Translations under genes and position numbers: made by a program
The notes under the pieces: model-generated
Seen by the model: the letters and a program-made list of their open reading frames with translations, nothing else
Told to the model about the DNA's origin: nothing
Databases searched by the model: none
Shown: in pieces, positions 55,594 to 64,000 of the stretch
Layout of the letters: each line of letters opens with the position of its first letter
How positions within the stretch are numbered: the first letter of the stretch is position 1
From: Pantoea sp. SOD02
GTDB lineage: Bacteria; Pseudomonadota; Gammaproteobacteria; Enterobacterales; Enterobacteriaceae
Assembly (NCBI RefSeq): GCF_024707505.1
Contig: NZ_CP102604.1
Coordinates: forward strand, 2,666,001-2,730,000
Reading direction: 5' to 3'
Length of the DNA stretch: 64,000 nucleotides

Positions 55594-56721
55594 TCACTTA
55601 CCGCGACGTAAAACCAGCATCCCGGCAACGATTAAGCTGGCGCCCGCTACCCACAGCGCCGGTTCCAGTTGATGCCACAGCATGCTGGAAATCCACGACA
55701 GCAGTGGACCGGCCAACTGCCCGACCGCATATCCGGTAGTAAGCAAACCGGCAAGGTAGCGCGCATGCTGCGGTGCCAGCTCACGCCCATATTGCAGCGT
55801 CAGTTGCACTACGCACAGGAAGCCACCACCAATCAATGCCGCACCCAGCATCAGGCCATTTAACCCCGGCAGCACAATCGCGGCGATGACGCCCAATGCC
55901 TGCGCCCACAGCACCATCGCTAAACGCGCATGGCTGCTGCCCCAGTGACGCGTCAGGATGCCTAACACGATGCCGATCACCGCCGCGCCGCCAAACACCG
56001 GCCAGACAAACTGGGCAAAGGCGCTATCAGGAAAACGCGCCGCCGCCATTTGCGACAAAAAGGTGGCGGGCAGAATGTAGCCAAATCCGGCAAGGCTGTA
56101 GCTCAGCACCAAGCGCTTAAGATCGCCATTCAATACCAACGGTGATGCAGCTTGATCGGGACGATGCAATTGGCCGGTACGCGGCAGAAAACGCGCAATT
56201 GCGGCAATCAACAACAGTGCCAGCAAGCCGTACGCCGCCCACGCAAAGGCCGCACTGACGCCGCTGGCATGTAGCGCCACGGCCAGCATGCCGCTGATAA
56301 AGATGCCGGTGCCGGGACCAGCAAACACCGCTGCCAGCAAGCCCGGACGGCCATGATGATGCAGCTGATCGCTGGCCCATGCCGCCAGCAACACCATGGC
56401 CCAGCCGCTGGCCCAGCCAATCAGGAAACGAATCAGGCCATGTAACCACGGACCGCTGACGCAGGCCGACAGCAGCGTTAATATCACCGCGCCCCACACG
56501 CCCGCCTGTAAGCGCCACTCGACGCGTTTGCGCGCACGCATCGCATCAAAAGAGCCAAACAGATAACCGAGATAGTTGAGTGCTGCCACCAGGCTGGCGC
56601 TGGTGAGCGTCAATTGATGGTCATGAATCATCAGCGGAACCTGCGGCGTGAAAGCAAAACGCCCAATCCCCATCGCAACCACTAAACTTAAGAACGCGCT
56701 AAGCGCGACACGAAACGCCAT
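55594..56721 (-). CDS. YbfB/YjiJ-family MFS transporter
   Basis: A 375-residue membrane protein with about 12 helices and the YbfB/YjiJ hallmarks GIGRFAFTPQVPLM in helix 1, LVAALNYLGYLFGSFDAM, GWASGWAMVLLAAW and AGPGTGIFISG. Substrate unknown. I choose the ATG at 56721 (MAFRVALSAF), with GAGG six bases upstream; the GTG at 56745 lacks a ribosome site. It is divergent from a LysR gene 99 bp away, a common regulator-target pairing. Confidence 0.88.
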   Translation of the reverse strand: MAFRVALSAFLSLVVAMGIGRFAFTPQVPLMIHDHQLTLTSASLVAALNYLGYLFGSFDAMRARKRVEWRLQAGVWGAVILTLLSACVSGPWLHGLIRFLIGWASGWAMVLLAAWASDQLHHHGRPGLLAAVFAGPGTGIFISGMLAVALHASGVSAAFAWAAYGLLALLLIAAIARFLPRTGQLHRPDQAASPLVLNGDLKRLVLSYSLAGFGYILPATFLSQMAAARFPDSAFAQFVWPVFGGAAVIGIVLGILTRHWGSSHARLAMVLWAQALGVIAAIVLPGLNGLMLGAALIGGGFLCVVQLTLQYGRELAPQHARYLAGLLTTGYAVGQLAGPLLSWISSMLWHQLEPALWVAGASLIVAGMLVLRRGK

Positions 56722-56820
56722 ACCGACCTCAGGATGTTTTATCACTTGTCACTAGCATGCATGACGTTTAAACTCACGGAAAGTGAATAATACTAACCAA
56801 GTTGTTTACGAGAAGAGAAT

Positions 56821-57732
56821 ATGGATTTAGTACAGCTCCGCATGTTTTGCTCCGTAGCCGAATCCGGTTCGCTGGCGCGTGCCGCCGAGCAACTCCATCG
56901 CGTACCTTCCAATCTCACCACGCGTCTGCGCCAGCTGGAAGATGAAATTGGCGTTGATCTGTTTATTCGTGAGAAGCAACGCATTCGTTTGTCGCCAATG
57001 GGCCACAATTTCCTCAACTATGCGCAGCGCATCCTGGCGCTGAGCGATGAAGCGCTAAATATGGCGCGCGCCGGTGAACCGGGCGGTAATTTCGCGCTCG
57101 GTTCAATGGAGAGCACCGCCGCGACGCGGTTGCCCGCGCTGTTGGCGGCCTATCACCAGCGTTTTCCCGCCGTGGAACTGTCGCTGATCACTAATACCTC
57201 CGGTGAAATCATCGACAAGGTGCGTGAAGGTACGCTGGCTGCCGCGCTGGTTGATGGCCCGGTGGCGCACGACGATCTCAACGGCTGCATTGCCTTTAAC
57301 GAGCAGATGGTGCTGATCACCAGCCCGGAACATGCGCCGATTGCCAGCGCGCGCGATGTGCAAGGCGACACGCTGTTTGCTTTCCGCAATAGCTGTTCCT
57401 ACCGCACCAAGCTGGAAGCCTGGTATCGCGAAAGCCAGACCGCACCAAGCAGCGTGATGGAGATTCAGTCCTATCACGCGATGGTGGCTTGCGTCGCCGG
57501 TGGCGCGGGCGTGGCAATGATTCCCGCCTCGGTGCTGGCGCAAATGCCGGCGCGCGCACGCGTGCAGGAGCATGCGTTACCGCCCGCTTACCGCGATACC
57601 GCCACCTGGCTGATGTGGCGACGCGATGCGTTTACTCCCAACGTGGAAGCGCTGAAGTATTTGATTATTGAACTGTTTGACGATCGCCCGGTTAACGACG
57701 AATTGCGGCATCCGCTGCACGCTGCCGAGTGA
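56821..57732 (+). CDS. LysR-family regulator divergent from the MFS gene
   Basis: A 303-residue LysR protein: winged helix at 1-60 (MDLVQLRMFCSVAESGSLARAAEQL, in short VAESGSLARAAEQL, and PSNLTTRLRQLEDEIG) and a substrate-binding domain. It probably controls the YbfB-like exporter across the 99-bp divergent promoter. It is followed by frmA with a 66-bp gap on the same strand, so a role with formaldehyde genes cannot be excluded. Effector unknown. Confidence 0.88.
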   Translation: MDLVQLRMFCSVAESGSLARAAEQLHRVPSNLTTRLRQLEDEIGVDLFIREKQRIRLSPMGHNFLNYAQRILALSDEALNMARAGEPGGNFALGSMESTAATRLPALLAAYHQRFPAVELSLITNTSGEIIDKVREGTLAAALVDGPVAHDDLNGCIAFNEQMVLITSPEHAPIASARDVQGDTLFAFRNSCSYRTKLEAWYRESQTAPSSVMEIQSYHAMVACVAGGAGVAMIPASVLAQMPARARVQEHALPPAYRDTATWLMWRRDAFTPNVEALKYLIIELFDDRPVNDELRHPLHAAE

Positions 57733-58923
<1,191 letters not shown>

Positions 58924-58935
58924 TCAGGAGACGTT

Positions 58936-59778
58936 ATGGCTTCCACTTTGGAGCTGTTAGAAGAGCATCGCATTTTTGGTGGCTGGCAGCAGCGCTGGCG
59001 CCACCAGTCGGCGGTGCTGAACTGTCCGATGACCTTCAGCATTTTTCTGCCGCCGCCGCAGAGTGACGCGCCGCCGCCGGTGGTGTGGTTTTTCGCTGGG
59101 TTGACCTGCAGCGATGAGAACTTCACTACCAAAGCCGGCGCACAGCGCGTTGCCGCTGAGCTGGGTTTGGTGCTGATTATGCCGGACACCAGCCCGCGCG
59201 GTGACGAGGTGGCGAACGACAGCGGTTACGATCTCGGCCAGGGCGCAGGTTTCTACCTCAACGCCACGCAGCAGCCGTGGGCGGCGAACTTCCGCATGTT
59301 CGATTACCTCAGCAGCGAGTTGCCGGAGCTGGTGGCGGATAACTTCAAGCTGAGCGATCGTCAGTCGGTGATGGGGCATTCGATGGGCGGGCACGGTGCG
59401 CTGGTGCTGGCACTGCGTCTCGGCGGGCGTTTTGCGTCTGCTTCGGCTTTCGCGCCGATCGTCAATCCGACTGAAGTGCCGTGGGGCCAGAAGGCCTTTG
59501 CCGCTTACTTGGGTGAAGATCGTCAGACGTGGCGTGAATGGGATAGCTGCCTGTTGATGCGTGACGTGGAACAGCGCTTGCCGATTTTGATTGATCAAGG
59601 GGATAGCGACCAGTTCCTCGCCGATCAGCTGCGTCCAGAGCGACTGGAAGCCGTAGCGCGTGAGCAAGGTTTCCCGCTGGAGTTACGCATTCAGCCGGGT
59701 TACGACCATAGCTACTTCTTTATCGCCAGCTTCGTGGAAGACCATCTGCGTTTCCACGCGAAGCATTTGTTGGTGTAA
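58936..59778 (+). CDS. yeiG: S-formylglutathione hydrolase (YeiG/FrmB family)
   Basis: Hydrolyses S-formylglutathione to formate and glutathione, completing formaldehyde detoxification. The 280-residue esterase-D-like alpha/beta hydrolase has the nucleophile S149 in GHSMGGHG, an Asp in [10 protein letters not shown] and His in PGYDHSYFF as the triad. By sequence and by place after folE it corresponds to E. coli YeiG more than FrmB. AGGAG precedes the ATG. Confidence 0.95.
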   Translation: MASTLELLEEHRIFGGWQQRWRHQSAVLNCPMTFSIFLPPPQSDAPPPVVWFFAGLTCSDENFTTKAGAQRVAAELGLVLIMPDTSPRGDEVANDSGYDLGQGAGFYLNATQQPWAANFRMFDYLSSELPELVADNFKLSDRQSVMGHSMGGHGALVLALRLGGRFASASAFAPIVNPTEVPWGQKAFAAYLGEDRQTWREWDSCLLMRDVEQRLPILIDQGDSDQFLADQLRPERLEAVAREQGFPLELRIQPGYDHSYFFIASFVEDHLRFHAKHLLV

Positions 59779-59781
59779 CGA

Positions 59782-59829
59782 GGTCGCCATAAATGGCGAC
59801 CCTACGTATGGTGCGCATTCATGCGCACC
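59782..59829. repeat. REP-like palindrome pair (copy 7)
   Basis: GGTCGCCAT-AA-ATGGCGACC (59782-59801), then CTACGTAT, then the variant GGTGCGCAT-TC-ATGCGCACC (59810-59829). Sits between the convergent yeiG and ABC ATPase genes, 3 bp from each stop region. Confidence 0.88.
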
Positions 59830-59833
59830 TGAA

Positions 59834-60619
59834 TTACACCAACGTCTCCGCCAGCCCGTCGATCATTACCTGCGGCATGCCGCGTGAGCAGTGCTCGATA
59901 CGGCCGCGCACGCCATACACCTGCGCCAGCGTCTCTGGCGTAATCACCTGCGACGGCTCGCCGTCCGCCAGCAGATTGCCATCCTTCAGCATCAGCGCGT
60001 GATCCGCATGACGCAGCGCGATGTTGATATCGTGCACCACCACCACCGTCACAATATTGCGCAAACGGGTTTCACGACGCACCAGATCCATTACGTGGAA
60101 CTGGTAGTTGAGGTCCAGCGCGCTAAGCGGTTCATCCAGCAGCAGCAGTTCCGGACGGCGAATCAGCGATTGGGCCAGGCCGACCAACTGCTTCTGTCCG
60201 CCCGACAGCTGATCGAGATAGCGCATGGCTAAATGCGCGATGCCGAGTTGCTCGAGCAGATGCATGATCTCCGCTTTGCTCGAGGCGCTGTGCAAGCCAC
60301 CCGACGCGCGCTGCGCCACGATAATCGACTCCAGCACGTGCAGATGCACGCCAGCCGGCAAACTTTGCGGCAGATAAACTACGCGCTGCGCCCGACGCGC
60401 AAAAGGCTGGCCCATCAGCTCTTCACCGTTCAGCCACAGCTCGCCCTGCCCTTTGCCGAGACCGGCCAGCGCGCGCAGCAGCGTTGATTTGCCGCAGCCG
60501 TTAGGACCGAGCAACACGGTGATTTTGCCCTGCGGCAGTTCCGGCACGTTAAGATCTTCAATCACCTTGCGCTTCGGGTAACCGGCGGAGAAATGACTCA
60601 GACGTAATCCCTGTTCCAT
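59834..60619 (-). CDS. FepC/FecE-type siderophore ABC ATPase
   Basis: A 261-residue ABC ATPase with Walker A GPNGCGKST, Q-loop YLPQSLP, signature LSGGQKQL, Walker B LLLLDEPLSALD and the H-loop VHDIN, of the Fe(III)-siderophore/vitamin B12 class. The start ATG overlaps the permease stop (TAATG), so the two subunits are co-translated. No binding protein, second permease or TonB receptor is adjacent. The substrate is therefore undecided. Confidence 0.9.
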   Translation of the reverse strand: MEQGLRLSHFSAGYPKRKVIEDLNVPELPQGKITVLLGPNGCGKSTLLRALAGLGKGQGELWLNGEELMGQPFARRAQRVVYLPQSLPAGVHLHVLESIIVAQRASGGLHSASSKAEIMHLLEQLGIAHLAMRYLDQLSGGQKQLVGLAQSLIRRPELLLLDEPLSALDLNYQFHVMDLVRRETRLRNIVTVVVVHDINIALRHADHALMLKDGNLLADGEPSQVITPETLAQVYGVRGRIEHCSRGMPQVMIDGLAETLV

Positions 60620-61698
60620 TACACCGTCCCCCGATGACGCAGAATAATGCTGAGGAAGAACGGCACGCCGACCAGCGAAGTCACAATCCCCACCGGAATG
60701 ATCACGCCGGGAATCAGGTTTTTCGACGCCACCGAGGCCAGCGACAGCACCAGCGCACCGACCAGCGCGCTCGCTGGCAGGTAATAACGGTGATCTTCAC
60801 CAAACATCATGCGTGCAATATGCGGCGCGACCAGGCCGATAAAGCCAATCGGACCGACAAAGGCCACCGCCAGCGCGGAGAGAATACTGATGCGCAGCAG
60901 CGTTGCCAGGCGCAGACGGCGCACGTCGATACCAAAGCTCACCGCACGATCTTCGCCAAGGCGCAGCGCGGTCAGCTTCCAGCTGCTGAGCATTGAGAAC
61001 GGAATCAGGATGGCAAAGGCGGCAGTTAACACGCCGAGCTTTTCCCACGACGCGCGTGCGAGGCTGCCCATGGTCCAGAACACTAAGCCCTGCAAGGTAT
61101 CTTCGCTGGCGATGAACTGCATCATCGAGACTAATGCGTTGAAGGTGAACACCAGCGCGATACCAAACAGCACCACGCCAGAGGTAGAAACTTTGGTCCA
61201 GCGCGTCACGCCATCCAGCATCAAGGCGGCAAACAGCGCAAACACAAAGGCGTTGGCGGAGATAAACCACTGATCCGGTACGCCCGGAATGCCGATACCG
61301 AGAATGATCGCCAGCGCCGCGCCAAAGGCCGCCGCCGACGAGACGCCGAGCGTAAACGGGCTGGCGAGCGGGTTATTCAGAATGGTTTGCATCTCTGCAC
61401 CGGCGAGCCCAAGCGAGAAGCCCACCACCACTGCCATCAAGGCGTACGGTAACCGTATATCCCAGACAATGACGCGCGTGCCCGCATCGACCGCATCGGG
61501 ATGGGTCAGCGTTTGCCATAAGGTATCGAGGGAGAGCCCAGCCGGGCCGAGCGTGAAATCCAGAATTACTGAGGCCAGTATCGCCAGCACCAGCACGCCA
61601 ATTAACAACAGTCGCTGGCGCAGTACCTGACGATAATGTGTGATGGTATCGGTTTCGAGGCCGTTTTCCGCCAGCAGCGTGGCGTCGGTGGTACGCAT
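60619..61698 (-). CDS. FecCD-family iron-siderophore ABC permease
   Basis: A 359-residue permease with about 10 helices and the FecCD family motifs RLPYALMAVVVGFSLGLAG, NPLASPFTLGVSSAAAFGA (short: NPLASPFTLG) and the C-terminal GPIGFIGLVAPHIAR that contacts the ATPase. It is one subunit, expected to work as a homodimer. A Fur box lies in the promoter, so iron limitation should switch the pair on. In E. coli the catecholate receptor cirA occupies this spot between yeiG and lysP. Confidence 0.92.
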   Translation of the reverse strand: MRTTDATLLAENGLETDTITHYRQVLRQRLLLIGVLVLAILASVILDFTLGPAGLSLDTLWQTLTHPDAVDAGTRVIVWDIRLPYALMAVVVGFSLGLAGAEMQTILNNPLASPFTLGVSSAAAFGAALAIILGIGIPGVPDQWFISANAFVFALFAALMLDGVTRWTKVSTSGVVLFGIALVFTFNALVSMMQFIASEDTLQGLVFWTMGSLARASWEKLGVLTAAFAILIPFSMLSSWKLTALRLGEDRAVSFGIDVRRLRLATLLRISILSALAVAFVGPIGFIGLVAPHIARMMFGEDHRYYLPASALVGALVLSLASVASKNLIPGVIIPVGIVTSLVGVPFFLSIILRHRGTV

Positions 61699-61736
61699 TG
61701 TTCTACCCGTTTCTTGTCGAAATCATAACGGCAGCC

Positions 61737-61765
61737 ACAATAGTGCAGGTGATAATAATTATCAA
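61737..61765 (-). promoter_or_regulatory. Siderophore ABC promoter with Fur box
   Basis: On the minus strand TTGATA (-35), 17-bp spacer, TATTGT (-10). GATAAT-A-ATTATC at 61751-61763, a perfect 6-1-6 Fur core, overlaps the -35 and spacer, the normal place for Fur repression. Confidence 0.85.
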
Positions 61766-61827
61766 TTCAATCTGAGTAACAAAATCCAAAAAAAAGTGCG
61801 CATAATTGCGCACTTTCCATGATTGTC

Positions 61828-61848
61828 GGATCGCCATTAATGGCGACC
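61828..61848. repeat. REP-like palindrome with one-base bulge (copy 8)
   Basis: GGATCGCCAT-TA-ATGGCGACC: the left arm has an inserted A compared with other copies. T5 follows on the plus strand. Lies between the siderophore promoter and the lysP end. Confidence 0.75.
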
Positions 61849-61860
61849 TTTTTGCAAACA

Positions 61861-63327
61861 TCACTCTTTAAACGTCGGGAATTCCATCTCGCTGTATTTC
61901 ACGAAGCGCGAGCCGCGTGTCAGCTTGTAACCCAACCAAATCACCAGGAACAGCGGCAGACCAATATAGGTCGCGGCCACGCCATACCAATCAATGCGGT
62001 CGGCAAGGAACGCCTGATAGTTCTGCCCCAGCGTGATGATCAGACACAGAATAAAGGCGAAGATCGGTCCCAGAGGGAAGAAGCCCGAACGGTATGGCAA
62101 ATCGGCAAGGCTGTGTCCCTGCGCGATATAACCGCGACGGAAACGGTAATGGCTGATGGCGATACCCAACCAGGCGATAAAGCCGGTCATACCCGAAGTG
62201 TTCAGCAGCCAAAGGTAGACTTCCTGGTTACCAAATTTCGAGCTCAGGAAGCACAATCCCGCCACCACGGTGGTAGCAATCAGCGCGTTACGCGGCACGC
62301 CACCTTTCGACAGCTTGCCGAAGATGCGTGGCGCTTTGCCTTCGCGTGCCAGGTTGAACAGCATGCGCGTTGAGGCGTACATGCCGGAGTTACCCGCCGA
62401 CAGCACCGCCGTCAGAATCACCGCGTTCATCACCGCCGCTGCCGAGAGCAGACCGGCATTCTGGAACACCAGCGTGAACGGGCTGATGGCGATATCGGTG
62501 ACGTCGTTATGCAGCAGCTTCGGATCGGTATACGGCAAAATCAGGCTGATGATCAGAATGGCGAAGATATAGAACAGCAGAATTCGCCAGAACACCTGAC
62601 GCACCGCGCGCGGGATGTTCTTCGCCGGATCCTGGGATTCACCGGCCGCGATACCAATCAGTTCGGTGCCCTGGAAGGAGAAGCCGACAATCATCGCAAC
62701 GCCAATCATTGCGGCGAATCCACCGGCAAACGGCGCTTCGCCGACGGTCCAGTTGTGCCAGCCAGCATTTTCTGCGCCACGCATAATGCCGGTGATCATC
62801 AGCACGCCCACCACAATAAAGATGATGACGGTGGTCACTTTGATCAGCGAGAACCAGTATTCCGCTTCGCCGAAGCCTTTTACGGAGATGTAGTTGAGCA
62901 GGAACATCAGGCCGAGGAACAGTGCGCTCCAGATCCAGCCCGGCGTGTCCGGGAACCAGTAGTTCATGACGAGTTGCGAGGCGACGAGGTCAACGGCGAT
63001 GGTGACCGCCCAGTTGTACCAATAGTTCCAGCCCAGCGCGAAGCCGAAGCCTTCTTCAACGTATTTCGAACCATAAGTGGAGAAGGAGCCAGAAACCGGC
63101 ATAAATGCCGCGAGTTCGCCGAGGCTGGTCATCAGGAAGTAAACCATCAGGCCGATGAGCGCATAAGAGAGCAGCGCGCCGCCAGGTCCGGCCTGAGAAA
63201 TGGTGGCACCCGAGGCGACAAACAGGCCGGTACCGATGGAGCCACCAATGGCGATCATGGTGAGATGACGCGCTTTTAATTCACGGCGCAATCCAGGTTG
63301 TTGTGTTGTTTTTGAGTCATTATGCAT
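61861..63327 (-). CDS. lysP: Lysine-specific permease
   Basis: LysP is the proton-coupled L-lysine permease of the APC family; in E. coli it also restrains CadC. The 488-residue protein has 12 helices and matches E. coli LysP over long blocks: ELKARHLTMIAIGGSIGTGL, SFQGTELIGIAAGES and LLNTSGMTGFIAWLGIAISH. It is followed upstream by yeiE as in E. coli, whose product is thought to activate lysP. Confidence 0.97.
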   Translation of the reverse strand: MHNDSKTTQQPGLRRELKARHLTMIAIGGSIGTGLFVASGATISQAGPGGALLSYALIGLMVYFLMTSLGELAAFMPVSGSFSTYGSKYVEEGFGFALGWNYWYNWAVTIAVDLVASQLVMNYWFPDTPGWIWSALFLGLMFLLNYISVKGFGEAEYWFSLIKVTTVIIFIVVGVLMITGIMRGAENAGWHNWTVGEAPFAGGFAAMIGVAMIVGFSFQGTELIGIAAGESQDPAKNIPRAVRQVFWRILLFYIFAILIISLILPYTDPKLLHNDVTDIAISPFTLVFQNAGLLSAAAVMNAVILTAVLSAGNSGMYASTRMLFNLAREGKAPRIFGKLSKGGVPRNALIATTVVAGLCFLSSKFGNQEVYLWLLNTSGMTGFIAWLGIAISHYRFRRGYIAQGHSLADLPYRSGFFPLGPIFAFILCLIITLGQNYQAFLADRIDWYGVAATYIGLPLFLVIWLGYKLTRGSRFVKYSEMEFPTFKE

Positions 63328-63463
63328 GTGTAAACGCTATGCTGGATAAAAATGAGGCGAGATTGTAGCAGCTAGCCCCAAGCTGTATAGCATTCACGTC
63401 GGGTTATTAGTTACCTTCATGATCGGCCAGGAATTATTAGCCGCAGCGTGTTAAGCACTGCGA

Positions 63464-64000
63464 TTATTCTCGGCAATACGACAGGAAACGGCTCAAAGCT
63501 TTGGAGACATGCTTCTGCCGATGATGGATGCGATACAACGTACGCGTCAGGCGCGGCAGCGGGATCAATACTTCCACCAGCGTGCCGGCCTCCAGCAGAT
63601 CTTCAATCACCCGCCGTGACAAACAGCTGATGCCCATGCCGTGACGCACCGCGTGTTTAATTGCCTCTGAGTTGCCCAACTCCATGCCGAGCTGAAACTG
63701 CGGCAGATGCGACAGCAGCAGATAATCCACGATCTCACGCGTACCCGAACCGCGCTCACGTAGAATCCACGGTGCGGCGGCGAGTGTTTCCAGCGTAATC
63801 GGCTGCTGCAGGATGGCAGCATCCGGCGCGGCAAATACCACCAGCTCATCTTCCAGCCACGGCTCGCTGATAATATCCAGCTCGTGACATGGACCTTCTA
63901 TCAAGCCGATATCGACGCGAAAATCCGCCACCGCATTAATCGCATCCTGGCTGTTGCCGACGCTCAGCTCCAGCGGCAGCGCGGGAAAATCACGGCGATA
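63464..64000 (-). CDS. yeiE: YeiE LysR-family regulator, C-terminal part (partial)
   Basis: The last 178 residues of a LysR regulator run to the window edge in one frame without interruption. The segment is the effector domain: [68 protein letters not shown] and RIHHRQKH, all matching E. coli YeiE (YieE class that activates lysP). The N-terminal DNA-binding domain lies beyond base 64000. The first ATG at 63931 is internal, not the start. Confidence 0.93.
   Translation of the reverse strand, partial: YRRDFPALPLELSVGNSQDAINAVADFRVDIGLIEGPCHELDIISEPWLEDELVVFAAPDAAILQQPITLETLAAAPWILRERGSGTREIVDYLLLSHLPQFQLGMELGNSEAIKHAVRHGMGISCLSRRVIEDLLEAGTLVEVLIPLPRLTRTLYRIHHRQKHVSKALSRFLSYCRE

Noticed and set aside
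57103..57573. 156-residue minus-strand frame inside the LysR gene
   Set aside because: Opposite-strand shadow; no start signal and no recognisable motif.
62509..63279. 256-residue open frame on the plus strand across lysP
   Set aside because: It is fully antisense to a clear LysP gene, is rich in Arg/His/Gln as expected from the opposite strand of a membrane-protein gene, and has no family resemblance or ribosome site.

Overview
The window looks like chromosome of a gamma-proteobacterium of the order Enterobacterales, most likely Erwiniaceae (Pantoea/Erwinia type). This rests on recalled protein families and gene order, not on a search. Both flanks follow the E. coli K-12 order around 46-48 min: baeS-baeR, trhP(yegQ), cyaR sRNA, yegS, fbaB, thiD-thiM on the left; mrp, metG, yohJK, cdd, sanA, mglCAB-galS, yeiB, folE, yeiG, lysP, yeiE on the right. 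Blocks not in that order in E. coli are interleaved. No rRNA, CRISPR array, integrase, transposase or prophage gene was seen.

Layout. 1-5 kb: end of baeS, baeR, trhP behind an FNR-like box, the CRP-controlled sRNA CyaR, yegS, a Gfo/Idh/MocA oxidoreductase and tRNA-Asn(GTT). 5-10 kb: an rsp-type hexonate cluster (rspB, MFS transporter, ydfI-like dehydrogenase, rspR) behind a consensus CRP site; rspA is absent. 10-13 kb: fbaB, then thiM-thiD behind a TPP riboswitch. 13-21.4 kb: a five-gene co-directional row of chitoporin, lipoprotein chitobiase, SET-like sugar efflux pump, UDP-hexose 4-epimerase, and a protein fusing a DXD glycosyltransferase-like domain to a GNAT acetyltransferase.

21.4-37 kb is an AT-richer accessory region. 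It has a chaperone-usher fimbrial operon (two pilins, chaperone, usher, tip-like subunit, LuxR-type regulator), a second same-strand operon (small lipoprotein, Sel1-repeat lipoprotein, coiled-coil FKBP isomerase), a second RcsB-like response regulator, and two tandem BvgS/EvgS-type hybrid kinases. A 12-bp motif occurs exactly three times here, each time upstream of a minus-strand gene. In E. coli the yehABCD fimbrial operon sits near mrp-metG, so this may be a variable fimbrial slot.

37-64 kb: ahpC-ahpF with an OxyR site, a GNAT gene, mrp, metG, yohJK, cdd, maeA, sanA, the mgl galactose transporter with galS (both promoters pair a gal operator with a CRP site), yeiB, folE, an MFS/LysR pair, formaldehyde detoxification (frmA, yeiG), a Fur-box-controlled FecCD-type permease and ATPase in the position of E. 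coli cirA, lysP, and the 3' part of yeiE.

A dispersed palindromic repeat (REP-like, about 20 bp, often in pairs joined by CTACGTA) occurs at eight intergenic places. Its arms vary in a compensatory way, which points to selection for a hairpin. The strongest candidates for undescribed biology are the chitin/glycosyltransferase-GNAT row, the fimbrial/FKBP/Sel1/dual-kinase region with its shared motif, and the covarying repeats.
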